From positions 124,001 to 188,000 of IMG/VR virus record IMGVR_UViG_3300013094_000017: 64,000 bases of DNA, one strand, 5' to 3'. The DNA comes from a virus. The notes beneath the pieces were generated by a model. That model saw only the letters and a list, made by a program, of their open reading frames with translations. It had not been told where the DNA came from and searched no databases. Each line of letters starts with the position of its first letter. The first letter of the stretch is position 1. Positions 1 through 8,490 of the stretch are shown one piece after another. Both the position numbers and the translations under genes were made by a program.

Positions 1-2319
1 ATCGGTGATCCTGCTAAAGTTGAAGAATTTAATCAAGAGGTAAGTAAATCCGGAGGAGTTATAAGAACTACTGCTGGAGCTTTTGGCGGGCTTACTGCGG
101 CTGGACAACAACTACAAGTTGGGTTTAACAAAACTGTTGACGTTGTAAGCAAATTAGTATCAGGAACAAACCAAGCAAGTGATGTGTTTGGTGCTATGAA
201 AAATTTACCTCTCGGTATAGGATTAGTAGCCTCTGGATTTGAAATATTAGCAAAATATCAAGAACAACAATTAAAAGCATATCAATCGATGTCATCAGCA
301 GGAGTAAACTTTGGTGGCAGCTTAAATGCAATGAAACTAGCTAGTTTAGAGTATGGAATGACCATGGAACAATTCTCTAATGTGATGAAAGAGAATGGTA
401 AAGCATTTGCATTAATGGGCCCAACAGTTGAAGCTGGAAAAAATCAATTCTTAAAAATGAATAAGGAATTGATTAACGGTGATATAGGATTACAATTAAA
501 AAATCTAGGATTAACCGCTGAGGATATATCAAACGGATTTGCAGGATTTATACAAATGCAAGGTGGGTTAGGTGCTACTCAGATTAAAGATCAAAAAGCA
601 TTAGAAGAATCATTTCATAATTATACAAACGAATTAGATATGATGACTCGATTAACAGGTGAAACAAGAAAAGAACAACAAGATGCACAAGCCCAACTTA
701 AAAATGATGCAGTCTTCCAAAATGAATTAAGCAAACTAGTTGCCTCTGGAAAAATAAACGAGGCAAATCAACTTAAATTCTTAGGTGAACAAGCTAAAAT
801 AAAAGGTGCCGGAGCTTTTGATAATCTCATCGGCACGTTAACCAATACTCAACCAGTGACTGCTGCAGGAAGAGCATGGGCAGGGGTTCAGAGTGAACAA
901 ACTAGGTTACAAGGGGAATCTGTTAAATTAGCTCTTGAAGGAAAATTAAATAGTCAACAAGCAGTTAAAAGCCAGTTAGAACAACAGGCTGCGATGGCAA
1001 AAACAACTACTGCGTTCGGAGCATCAGCTTCGGTAAACGCTAGAATGAATAATGAATACACAGAAGCGATGACTGCTGGGTTAAAAGCCGAATCAAATGT
1101 TAGATTGAAAGGGCTTAATACCCAAGAAGGTATAAACGCTGCAATGGTTGCGGCACAAAAAGAACAAGAAGATATTGCAAAAAAAGCCACAGAAGTTAAA
1201 GCCGCTAATGAACGACAAGAGGAAATGGCAAAACTATCTCAACATATAATGGAAACTTTAATCCCTATCATTAATCAAGCATTACCTCAAATGAACAAAT
1301 TTATTCAAGGATTTAGTGATGCAGTAAGTTGGATGAGTAAGAATGCTAATACATTAAAGTTGATAGGTGAATCTTTATTAGCAGCGTATGTTACTGCTAA
1401 AGCAGTTCAAGGAGCAAAAGCCGCATATGGAGTCGGATCTAAAGTAGCAGAATTTATTGGAGGTGGTAAAGGTGCCGCAGGAGTAGCAGAAGGAGCAATA
1501 TCAAAAGGACCGTTAGCCGCAGTTGAAGGCGCAGCAGGTGGTGGCGGAGGTATAGCAGGATTTATACGCAGCATGGGTATGGCATTAGCAGCACTTGGTC
1601 CCGAGGCTCCGTTAATTGCAGCCGGTGCAGCCGCAGTTGGAGCAGCTATAACATTAATCGGCGCAGGCATTGCAGGTGCAACATGGTTAATGGGCAAAGC
1701 ATTACCGTCACTAGCCTCAGGATTAAAAGCGTTTGGAGATATTGACGGAGTTAATTTAATCAAAGTAGGCGCAGGAATTGCAGCACTTGGATTAGGATTA
1801 GGAGCATTCGGTGCAGGCAGTGCATTAGCCGGTGCAGGCGGAGTAATTGAAGGATTAACATCTGGACTTGGTAAGTTATTTGGTGCTAAGAGTCCTATTG
1901 ACAAGATTAAAGAATATGCTGCATTAGGTCCAAGTTTAGAAAAATCTGGTATAGGTATAATGAAATTTAACACAGGATTAGCACAACTACTAGCCACCGA
2001 TACAGGTAAAATTTACAAAGTTGCCGCAGCAATGGCTCAGCTAAAAAATAGTATACCACAAGAAAGTTTCAGTGATAGAGCCGCAAATCTGTTGACTGGG
2101 TTAGTAACAAAAGCTATTGAGCCTGCAGCCGCTACCGCTACCGCTACTACTGCTGCAACAGGAGCAGCAGGCACAATTGATGAAAATAATTTAGTCGCTC
2201 AGGTACAACGGTTAAATAGCATATCTGTAGAAATGCTTAAACATATAAAAGACACCGCAGATCAAGCGAAGAAAAATGTTGAAGCAACAAAAGCTCTTAA
2301 TAGAAATGTTTGGGCATAA
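1..2319 (+). CDS. Tape-measure-like tail protein, 5' end cut by the window
   Basis: The reading frame is open from base 1 with no stop before the first Met at 184, so the gene starts outside the window. The visible part (about 772 codons) is Ala/Gly/Lys/Gln-rich. It has a long predicted helical N-terminal half, then a strongly hydrophobic Gly/Ala-rich stretch coded by about 1390-1870, and a short helical C-terminal tail. That mix is typical of tail tape-measure proteins, which set tail length and help DNA through the membrane. It lies 16 bp upstream of the portal gene, a position where T4 itself has the tail tube gene 19, so the gene order differs from T4. I see no catalytic motif. It could instead be another large tail or injected virion protein. 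Confidence 0.5.
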   Translation: MGDPAKVEEFNQEVSKSGGVIRTTAGAFGGLTAAGQQLQVGFNKTVDVVSKLVSGTNQASDVFGAMKNLPLGIGLVASGFEILAKYQEQQLKAYQSMSSAGVNFGGSLNAMKLASLEYGMTMEQFSNVMKENGKAFALMGPTVEAGKNQFLKMNKELINGDIGLQLKNLGLTAEDISNGFAGFIQMQGGLGATQIKDQKALEESFHNYTNELDMMTRLTGETRKEQQDAQAQLKNDAVFQNELSKLVASGKINEANQLKFLGEQAKIKGAGAFDNLIGTLTNTQPVTAAGRAWAGVQSEQTRLQGESVKLALEGKLNSQQAVKSQLEQQAAMAKTTTAFGASASVNARMNNEYTEAMTAGLKAESNVRLKGLNTQEGINAAMVAAQKEQEDIAKKATEVKAANERQEEMAKLSQHIMETLIPIINQALPQMNKFIQGFSDAVSWMSKNANTLKLIGESLLAAYVTAKAVQGAKAAYGVGSKVAEFIGGGKGAAGVAEGAISKGPLAAVEGAAGGGGGIAGFIRSMGMALAALGPEAPLIAAGAAAVGAAITLIGAGIAGATWLMGKALPSLASGLKAFGDIDGVNLIKVGAGIAALGLGLGAFGAGSALAGAGGVIEGLTSGLGKLFGAKSPIDKIKEYAALGPSLEKSGIGIMKFNTGLAQLLATDTGKIYKVAAAMAQLKNSIPQESFSDRAANLLTGLVTKAIEPAAATATATTAATGAAGTIDENNLVAQVQRLNSISVEMLKHIKDTADQAKKNVEATKALNRNVWA

Positions 2320-2335
2320 TAAAGGAATATATTAG

Positions 2336-4069
2336 ATGTCATGGAAACGTTATTTTACTCCGGTAGCCACTGGATCACAAAGCGCAATTAGCGGCGCTAA
2401 CCGAGCAAACCCAACTCGCTCTAATTACTCAAGCTATTTGCCAGATGTTTACAGCGGTCATCCGAACAGACTAGAACGCTACAGCCAATACGATACTATG
2501 GACATGGATCCAGAAGTAAATGCGGCTTTTGATATTCTTGCTGAATTCTGTACACAGGTAAATGAAGAAAATCAAACTCCATTTCATGTATTCTTTAAAG
2601 AACAAGCAACTCCTACAGAAATTAAGATTATTAAGAAGTACTTACAACAGTGGACTAAACTAAACAAGTTTGGTAATAGAATCTTTAAAGTCATACGTAA
2701 CACATTCAAATACGGTGACTGTTTCTTTATCCGTGATCCAGAAACACAAGCATGGATGTATATTGATCCAAGTAAGATTGACAAAATTATTGTTAATGAA
2801 AGTGAAGGTAAGAAACCAGAACAGTATGTTGTTCGTGACCTAAACATTAACTTTCAAAATCTAACGGTCACACAGATCAACCCAAGTAATCAAAATGCTA
2901 CACCAGGTGGTACTGCTTATGTAACAGGCGGCGTACACCAACGAGGTATGGTGGGTGCTTATCCACAAAGCTCAGGTAGTCGTTTTGCTATTAATCAAAA
3001 CCAATGGGCAATTGATGCAGAACACGTTATTCACCTATCATTAAGCGAAGGACTAGATAACAATTTCCCATTTGGTAACAGCCTAATGGAAACGATTTTC
3101 AAAGTTTATAAACAAAAAGAATTGCTTGAAGATGCTATTATTATCTACCGTGTACAACGTGCGCCAGAACGTCGTGTGTTCTATATTGACGTAGGTAATA
3201 TGCCCAGCCACTTGGCCATGAGCTTTGTTGAGCGTGTTAAGAACGAAGTAAATCAAAGACGTATTCCAAGCGTAACAGGCGGCGGCCAAAGTGTTATTGA
3301 TGCAGGATATAATCCACTTTCGATCAACGAAGATTACTTCTTTCCACAAACAGCAGAAGGCCGTGGATCAAAAGTTGACATTCTACCAGGCGGTACTAAT
3401 CTAGGTGAGATCAGCGATTTGCTATTCTTTACACAAAAACTAATGCGTGCCCTACGTATACCAAGTAGCTACTTGCCTACCGGTACAGATGACAGCGCAG
3501 CACAATTTAGCGACGGCCGTGTTGGTACAGCATACATTCAAGAGCTACGCTTTAACAAATACTGCGAACGCTTACAAAGCCTAGTTAATGAACAATTTGA
3601 TATAGAATTTAAAGATTACCTATTTAAGAAAGGTATGAATATTGATCCTAATCTGTTTGATCTTAAATTCAATCCTCCACAAAACTTTGCTGCTTATCGC
3701 CAAGCGGAAATGGATACAGCACGTATTCAAAACTACGCAGGTCTAGCAGAAGTGCCATTTATGAGCAAACGCTTTGCACTTAAACGCTTCTTAGGATTAT
3801 CACAAGAAGAGATTGCAGAAAATGAACAAATGTGGCGTGAAGAGAATGTTGATAGTGAAACTAACCTAAGCGCACAAGCAGAAATGCGTTCAATGGGGGT
3901 TACCAGCGCAGGCCTAAGCAACGATGCAGAAACACTTGGTTCTAGCGATACAGGTCCAGAAGATCTACAAATGGACGGTATGCCAGAAGGTCCTTCAAGC
4001 AGTGTGCCTAATACTCCAGCAACTCCAGCAGCTGGTGGCGGTGCAGGTGGCGGTGCAGGTGGAATGTGA
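2336..4069 (+). CDS. 20: Portal vertex protein (T4 gp20-like)
   Basis: This 577-aa protein matches the T4 gp20 family: the dodecameric portal through which DNA is packaged and on which prohead assembly starts. It begins with the short basic N-terminus MSWKRYFTP. It then has the family's stretch around YDTMDMDPEVNAAFDILAEF, the aromatic segment NTFKYGDCFFI, and the RAPERRVFYIDVGNMP region in its middle. The C-terminus ends in a low-complexity Ser/Pro/Gly tail (GGGAGGGAGGM). The start is ATG 2336, preceded by AAAGGAA. It is followed by prohead core, protease, scaffold and capsid genes in T4 order, which supports the call. Length is near the family norm. Confidence 0.95.
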   Translation: MSWKRYFTPVATGSQSAISGANRANPTRSNYSSYLPDVYSGHPNRLERYSQYDTMDMDPEVNAAFDILAEFCTQVNEENQTPFHVFFKEQATPTEIKIIKKYLQQWTKLNKFGNRIFKVIRNTFKYGDCFFIRDPETQAWMYIDPSKIDKIIVNESEGKKPEQYVVRDLNINFQNLTVTQINPSNQNATPGGTAYVTGGVHQRGMVGAYPQSSGSRFAINQNQWAIDAEHVIHLSLSEGLDNNFPFGNSLMETIFKVYKQKELLEDAIIIYRVQRAPERRVFYIDVGNMPSHLAMSFVERVKNEVNQRRIPSVTGGGQSVIDAGYNPLSINEDYFFPQTAEGRGSKVDILPGGTNLGEISDLLFFTQKLMRALRIPSSYLPTGTDDSAAQFSDGRVGTAYIQELRFNKYCERLQSLVNEQFDIEFKDYLFKKGMNIDPNLFDLKFNPPQNFAAYRQAEMDTARIQNYAGLAEVPFMSKRFALKRFLGLSQEEIAENEQMWREENVDSETNLSAQAEMRSMGVTSAGLSNDAETLGSSDTGPEDLQMDGMPEGPSSSVPNTPATPAAGGGAGGGAGGM

Positions 4070-4075
4070 TAAATA
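4068..4075 (+). promoter_or_regulatory. Late-type promoter octamer GATAAATA
   Basis: GATAAATA overlaps the stop codon of the portal gene and ends exactly 5 nt before ATG 4081. It fits the T4-type late -10 element (TATAAATA; relaxed first base in marine relatives). The 14-mer TAAATAATCATATG here recurs exactly at 11448-11461. The spacing predicts transcription starting at or next to the start codon. Confidence 0.55.
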
Positions 4076-4080
4076 ATCAT

Positions 4081-4323
4081 ATGCTATTAAACGAATTCAT
4101 GTACTTTAACGCTGATCAAGCAGAAATGACCGATTCGGGTCGTTATGATTCATCGCACGACACTGGTGTAATCAAATCAACTGATTTGAGAAAAAGCCGA
4201 TTGACGTTGAAAATGCTTAACGATCTACGCAAAGCAGGTGATGCCCGCGAACGTGAACAAAAAGAAGAGTTAGCATTGGTTCGTACCATGTACGCAACAC
4301 CGACAGAAGAAACTCCGCAATAA
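4081..4323 (+). CDS. Small protein between portal and prohead core genes
   Basis: An 80-aa, charged, probably helical protein with the core DLRKSRLTLKMLNDLRK and many Arg/Glu/Lys. It sits where T4 has the small prohead core genes 67 and 68, but I see no sequence proof that it is either of them. I chose ATG 4081. A GTG at 4066 would overlap the portal stop, while the 14 bases ending at this ATG are repeated exactly in front of another gene at 11459, and a late-promoter octamer ends 5 nt upstream. There is no close Shine-Dalgarno sequence for ATG 4081, so translation may be leaderless. A head-assembly role is inferred from position only. Confidence 0.7.
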   Translation: MLLNEFMYFNADQAEMTDSGRYDSSHDTGVIKSTDLRKSRLTLKMLNDLRKAGDAREREQKEELALVRTMYATPTEETPQ

Positions 4324-4366
4324 TTATTAAAATTGCAAAAAGTTTCAAATATTCCCACACCTCTAA

Positions 4367-4388
4367 GCCAAAACGAGCCGTTTTTGGC
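4367..4388 (+). terminator. Hairpin, possible weak terminator
   Basis: GCCAAAACG (4367-4375) pairs with CGTTTTTGGC (4379-4388) around a 3-nt loop, with one bulged T. It follows the small gene by about 45 nt. There is no clean T-run after it, so it may be an attenuator or mRNA-stability hairpin rather than a true terminator. Confidence 0.4.
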
Positions 4389-4416
4389 CTATTTCATATA
4401 AGTATATCAGAATGGC

Positions 4417-4424
4417 TGTAAATA
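4417..4424 (+). promoter_or_regulatory. Late-type promoter octamer TGTAAATA inside an inverted repeat
   Basis: TGTAAATA lies 43 nt before ATG 4468 and differs from ATAAATA-type octamers at one base. It is flanked by GGCTGT (4414-4419) and ACAGCC (4431-4436), a perfect 6-bp inverted repeat. It is the candidate promoter for the head-core to capsid block. Confidence 0.4.
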
Positions 4425-4467
4425 TACTCGACAGCCTTGCCAGTTGAACTTAATTAAGGAGACCGTA

Positions 4468-5430
4468 ATGTCTAGCAAATTTGAGCAATTATTAGACCTT
4501 CTAGTAAACGAAGAACACGAAAAAGCTAACGAGCTATTTCACGAAATCGTTATAGAAAAGTCTAGAGAAATTTATGATACAATGATCGCTGAAGAAGCGA
4601 AAGAAGAAGATGAAGAAGAAATGGACGAAGCTCGTGACGAAGAAGATGACGAGTCAGTTGAAGAATCATCTGAAGATGAAGAAGAAGATGAATCAGTTGA
4701 AGAAGGTTTTGGCGATTCAGAAGAAAGCATGTACGAGATTGGTGGTGAAGAAGAATTAGGTGGTGACGCAAGTGACGACCTAGTACACGACATCGAAGAT
4801 CACGATGCAATGGGCCAAGACGACGAAGAAGGTGGTGACGAGCCAGCTACTAAAGATGACGTTCTTGACATTGCTGATGCATTAGAAGAATTAAAAGCAG
4901 AATTCCAAGCTCTATTAGCTGGTGAAAAACATGAAGAAGAAGAAAACCCAGATATCCATGGTGGCGCTCTTGATTCATTAGATTCAGAAGAAGATAGTGA
5001 AGAAGATGACGAAGAAGCTGACGAACAATTCATGCGTGAATACCGTGAAGTAGTTGGTAAGCCATATGCTGGTGGTAAAGTTGCTGGTAAGAGCGAAGAA
5101 GCTTCTACTAACAAATCAAGCGTAGTTAGCTCAGCTAAAGGTCGCCCATCATCAGATGCTACTGCACACAATATCACACAAGGTGGTAAAGGTGAAGGCG
5201 CAATGGACGGCGAACGTACAAACGCAGGTGCTATTCCTAAAAGTTTAGCTGGCGGTGTTAAAGGTGAATTTACTAAAGGTGTTGAAAAGAACATTTCTAG
5301 CAAATCAACTACTAGCATGAAAGACGGCGGTGCTTTAAACAAAGTAGCAGCTGGTCACGGCGCTGAAAAGAAAGGCAGCGGTGAAGTTGGTGGTACTAAC
5401 ACTAAACCAATCGTTGACAAGAAACAATAA
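4468..5430 (+). CDS. Acidic prohead core protein (gp67/gp68 position)
   Basis: This 320-aa protein has an extremely acidic first half, with long runs of Asp and Glu at about residues 40-190. A Gly/Lys/Ser-rich second half contains VVGKPYAGGKVAGKSEEAS and ends in DKKQ. T4 places acidic internal prohead proteins (gp67, gp68) between portal and protease; these fill the scaffold core and are cut by gp21. I infer the same role here from composition and position. Start ATG 4468 has AAGGAGA at 4456-4462. An in-frame TTG at 4444 lacks such a site. It is larger than the T4 proteins (about 80 and 140 aa), so it may be a fused or expanded version. Confidence 0.75.
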   Translation: MSSKFEQLLDLLVNEEHEKANELFHEIVIEKSREIYDTMIAEEAKEEDEEEMDEARDEEDDESVEESSEDEEEDESVEEGFGDSEESMYEIGGEEELGGDASDDLVHDIEDHDAMGQDDEEGGDEPATKDDVLDIADALEELKAEFQALLAGEKHEEEENPDIHGGALDSLDSEEDSEEDDEEADEQFMREYREVVGKPYAGGKVAGKSEEASTNKSSVVSSAKGRPSSDATAHNITQGGKGEGAMDGERTNAGAIPKSLAGGVKGEFTKGVEKNISSKSTTSMKDGGALNKVAAGHGAEKKGSGEVGGTNTKPIVDKKQ

Positions 5431-5443
5431 TTAGGAAAATTAG

Positions 5444-6076
5444 ATGAACAAAATTCAATATCTAAGAGAAAACCTAAGTTTTGATCAAGCTCGTGTTGTA
5501 TTAGAGAGCGATGACAAAGATGGTAAAAACCTTTACCTAAAGGGAATTGCTATTCAAGGCGGTATCCGTAATGCTAATCAACGGGTTTATCCTGTTAATG
5601 AAATTACTAATGCTGTTAAGACATTAAATGATCAAATACAAAATGGGTATTCTGTATTAGGTGAAGTTGATCATCCAGATGACCTTAAAGTGAACTTGGA
5701 CCGTGTAAGTCACATGATTACAGATATGTGGATGGACGGTCCGAACGGTTATGGTAAGATGAAAGTCTTACCTACTCCGATGGGTAACTTAATCCGTACT
5801 ATGCTTGAAAGCGGTGTAAAACTAGGAGTTAGTAGCAGAGGTAGCGGCAACGTTAACGATGCAACTGGCGAAGTAGCTGATTTCGAGATTATTACAGTGG
5901 ATATAGTTGCACAACCTTCTGCGCCAGGAGCTTATCCTACGCCAGTTTACGAGCATCTTATGAATATGAGAGGCGGTAATCGAGCAATTGGGGTGGCGCG
6001 AGAAGTAAATCAAGATCCGAAAGCACAAAAGTATCTCCGTGAGGCGATGCTGAATATAATTAACGGTTTGAAATAA
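5444..6076 (+). CDS. 21: Prohead core scaffold protein and protease (T4 gp21-like)
   Basis: This 210-aa serine protease matures the prohead by cutting scaffold, core and capsid proteins, then itself. The family signatures are visible: GEVDHP with candidate catalytic His77; GVSSRGSG with candidate Ser130/Ser131; and the following DFEIITVDIVAQPSAPGA segment, which is highly conserved in T4-like proteases. It starts 13 nt after the acidic core gene, with AGGAAA upstream, and is followed 20 nt later by the scaffold gene, as in T4. Length is normal for the family (T4 gp21 is about 212 aa). Confidence 0.95.
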   Translation: MNKIQYLRENLSFDQARVVLESDDKDGKNLYLKGIAIQGGIRNANQRVYPVNEITNAVKTLNDQIQNGYSVLGEVDHPDDLKVNLDRVSHMITDMWMDGPNGYGKMKVLPTPMGNLIRTMLESGVKLGVSSRGSGNVNDATGEVADFEIITVDIVAQPSAPGAYPTPVYEHLMNMRGGNRAIGVAREVNQDPKAQKYLREAMLNIINGLK

Positions 6077-6096
6077 CCGGATAGGAGAACGTGATA

Positions 6097-7185
6097 ATGG
6101 ACGCATTCAACCAATTAGTAGAAAGTGGCGTGATGACAGAAGAAACTAAATCTGTTATTGAATCAGCTTTCAATACTAAGATTCAAGAGAATCGCGACCT
6201 AGTCACCGCTGAACTTCGAGAAGAATTTGCTCAAAAATACAGTCACGATAAGACTGTTATGGTTGAAGCAATCGACAAGATGTTAAGTGAGCGATTAGCC
6301 GCAGAAATGGCTGAACTTGCTGAAGATAAAAATGCATTAGCGGAAGCTAAAGTTGCTTATCACAACAAGATGGCATCAGATGCCAAAGTGATGGAAACAT
6401 TCATCATGAATCAGCTAGGAAAAGAAATGGTAGAGTTCCAAAACGATCGTAAGAAAGTTGCGGAAAACTTCCAAAAGATGGAAGACTTCATTGTACATGC
6501 ATTAGCTAGAGAAGTAACAGAATTTGCACAAGACAAGAAAGACTTAGCAGAAGCTAAAGTTAAACTTGTTAAGGAAGCTAAAGCACGTTTTGAAGATATC
6601 AAGCATCAATTTATTAAACGTAGTACACAAGTAGTTGAAAACGTAGTTACTAAAAAATTAACATCTGAAATCAAGCAATTGAAAGAAGATATTGATAGTG
6701 CTCGTCAAAGCGATTTTGGACGTCGTTTATTTGAAGCATTTGCAACAGAATATTCTACATCATTACTAAACGATAAATCAGAAACAAGTAAATTGTTAAA
6801 GGTTATCGAGAAGAAAGATTTAGAGTTAGCTGAAGCAAAACAAGCATTGTCACAGAAAGAAACTATTGTTGAATCTAAAGAACGCGAAATTCGTGTTGCT
6901 AAAGATCTAGCAGAGCGTAAGGCTGTGATGAGTGAACTATTAGCACCGTTAGGCGCTGATAAAAGAGAACTTATGCGTGACCTATTAGAAAGTGTGCAAA
7001 CACAACGATTAGCGACTGCATTTGACAAATACCTACCCGCAGTAATGGAAGGCGAGAGCAAAAAAGCAGCGAAAGCTACTTTAACTGAAAGTACTGCTGT
7101 AACAGGCGACCGTAAAGTTTCGAGTCAATCACAGGTAGGCTTAGATAATATTTTAGATATCCGCAAACTAGCGGGTTTAAAATAA
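6097..7185 (+). CDS. 22: Prohead scaffolding core protein (T4 gp22-like)
   Basis: This is a helical, Lys/Glu/Ala-rich protein with heptad-like coiled-coil patterning over most of its length. It contains several short repeats of the type LAEAKVKL/LAEDKNALAEAKV, as expected for the gp22 family. The protein forms the internal scaffold of the prohead and is degraded by gp21. It lies between protease and capsid genes, the T4 position. I chose ATG 6097 because AGGAG (6083-6087) is 9 nt upstream; the in-frame GTG 6091 is only 3 nt from it. The protein is longer (about 362 aa) than T4 gp22. Confidence 0.9.
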   Translation: MDAFNQLVESGVMTEETKSVIESAFNTKIQENRDLVTAELREEFAQKYSHDKTVMVEAIDKMLSERLAAEMAELAEDKNALAEAKVAYHNKMASDAKVMETFIMNQLGKEMVEFQNDRKKVAENFQKMEDFIVHALAREVTEFAQDKKDLAEAKVKLVKEAKARFEDIKHQFIKRSTQVVENVVTKKLTSEIKQLKEDIDSARQSDFGRRLFEAFATEYSTSLLNDKSETSKLLKVIEKKDLELAEAKQALSQKETIVESKEREIRVAKDLAERKAVMSELLAPLGADKRELMRDLLESVQTQRLATAFDKYLPAVMEGESKKAAKATLTESTAVTGDRKVSSQSQVGLDNILDIRKLAGLK

Positions 7186-7206
7186 TTTAATTCAAGGAGA
7201 CATTAA

Positions 7207-8382
7207 ATGTCACAATTATTAAACGAAAGATGGTCAGAGACCAAAGACGCGCTGCTTGAAGGCCTACAAGGTAACCGTAAAGCATCTATGAACGTAGTTT
7301 TAGAGAACACACGTAAGTACCTAGGCGAAGCAGCAACAGCAGGTGCAACAAGTTCTGGTAACGTAGCTACACTTAACCGTGTAATTCTTCCAGTAATTCG
7401 TCGTGTAATGCCAACAGTTATCGCTAATGAAATTATCGGCGTTCAACCAATGACAGGTCCAGTTGGACAAATCCACACATTGCGTGTACGTTACGCAGAC
7501 AGTGGTGATGGTATTGTAGCTGGTGAAGAAGCATTATCACCATTCAAGATTGCTGCTGCTTACTCTGGTAACAACACTGACTCAAATCCAAAAGCTGCTT
7601 CAACAGCACAATTGGAAGGTCAACCAGGTAAACGCATGTCAATCCAAATCTTGAAAGCTCCAGTTGAAGCTAAGTCTCGTAAACTAAGCGCACGTTGGAC
7701 TTTTGAGGCTGCTCAAGATGCACAAAGCCAACAAGGCATTGACATCGAAGCAGAAATCATGGCTGCACTAGCACAAGAAATTACTGCTGAAATTGACCAA
7801 GAGATCTTAGCATCTCTACGTGGTTTAGCTTCAGTAGAAGAAACATATGACCAAGCGTTAGTTTCAGGTACTGCTACATTCGTTGGTGATGAACATGCTG
7901 CTTTAGCAATTCAAATCAACCGTGTATCAAACTTGATCGCTCAACGTACACGTCGTGGCGCAGGTAACTGGGCAGTTGTTTCTAACCAAGCATTAACGAT
8001 TTTACAATCTGCTACTACTTCAGCTTTTGCTCGTACAACAGAAGGTACATTCGAAGCTCCAACAAATACTAAATTCGTTGGTACTTTAAACGGTGCTATG
8101 CGTATCTACGTTGACAGCTACAAAGCTGATACAGATACAACTAACCAAGTATTGATCGGTTATAAAGGTGCTTCAGAAGCTGATGCTCCTGCGTTCTACT
8201 GCCCATACATTCCTTTGATGTCAAGCGGTGTTGTATTAGATCCTAATACATTCGAACCAGTAGTTGGTTTCCTTACAAGATACGGCTACGTCGAGCTTTC
8301 AAATACTGCGAGTTCATTGGGCAATGCAGCTGACTACTTAGGTAAAGTGGCAATCAACAACCAAACAGTTTCATTCAAATAA
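7207..8382 (+). CDS. 23: Major capsid protein (T4 gp23-like)
   Basis: At 391 aa this is shorter than T4 gp23 (521 aa), a size seen among distant marine T4-like phages. Conserved family segments include NEIIGVQPMTGPVGQIHTLR, ARWTFEAAQDAQSQQGIDIE and the RRGAGNWAVVSNQAL region. The N-terminal part contains YLGE-AATAG: Leu39-Gly40-Glu41 fits the (L/I)xE rule for gp21 cleavage, so the mature protein probably starts near Ala42. A strong AAGGAGA site precedes the ATG. A UUCG-loop terminator lies 29 nt after the stop, which fits high expression and ends the head block. Confidence 0.96.
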   Translation: MSQLLNERWSETKDALLEGLQGNRKASMNVVLENTRKYLGEAATAGATSSGNVATLNRVILPVIRRVMPTVIANEIIGVQPMTGPVGQIHTLRVRYADSGDGIVAGEEALSPFKIAAAYSGNNTDSNPKAASTAQLEGQPGKRMSIQILKAPVEAKSRKLSARWTFEAAQDAQSQQGIDIEAEIMAALAQEITAEIDQEILASLRGLASVEETYDQALVSGTATFVGDEHAALAIQINRVSNLIAQRTRRGAGNWAVVSNQALTILQSATTSAFARTTEGTFEAPTNTKFVGTLNGAMRIYVDSYKADTDTTNQVLIGYKGASEADAPAFYCPYIPLMSSGVVLDPNTFEPVVGFLTRYGYVELSNTASSLGNAADYLGKVAINNQTVSFK

Positions 8383-8408
8383 TTCGTTATTTGTTATTAA
8401 ACTAAATG

Positions 8409-8433
8409 AAAAAGCACCTTCGGGTGCTTTTTT
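8409..8433 (+). terminator. Rho-independent terminator after the capsid gene
   Basis: AAAGCACC-TTCG-GGTGCTTT is a perfect 8-bp stem (8411-8418/8423-8430) with a UUCG tetraloop, flanked by A's and followed by T's. Confidence 0.93.
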
Positions 8434-8434
8434 G

Positions 8435-8463
8435 TTGACTTTATTTTCTAAAGAGTGTACTAT
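8435..8463 (+). promoter_or_regulatory. Sigma70-type promoter
   Basis: TTGACT (8435-8440), a 17-nt spacer, then TACTAT (8458-8463). It starts 2 nt after the capsid terminator and points to the HNH endonuclease gene. A late octamer follows at 8478, so the gene may be read both early and late. Confidence 0.7.
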
Positions 8464-8477
8464 GTTAGTTAACTCTA

Positions 8478-8485
8478 CATAAATA
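8478..8485 (+). promoter_or_regulatory. Late-type promoter octamer CATAAATA
   Basis: CATAAATA ends exactly 5 nt before ATG 8491 (spacer TCAAT). This is the same geometry as at 4068 and 11446, and predicts a leaderless late transcript of the endonuclease gene. Confidence 0.55.
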
Positions 8486-8490
8486 TCAAT

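Noticed and set aside
1407-1997. 196-codon minus-strand frame inside the tape-measure-like gene
   Set aside because: It is the shadow of an Ala/Gly-rich stretch and is Pro/Ala-rich without start signals.
4444-4467. TTG 4444 as start of the acidic core gene
   Set aside because: ATG 4468 has AAGGAGA at the right distance; the TTG has none.
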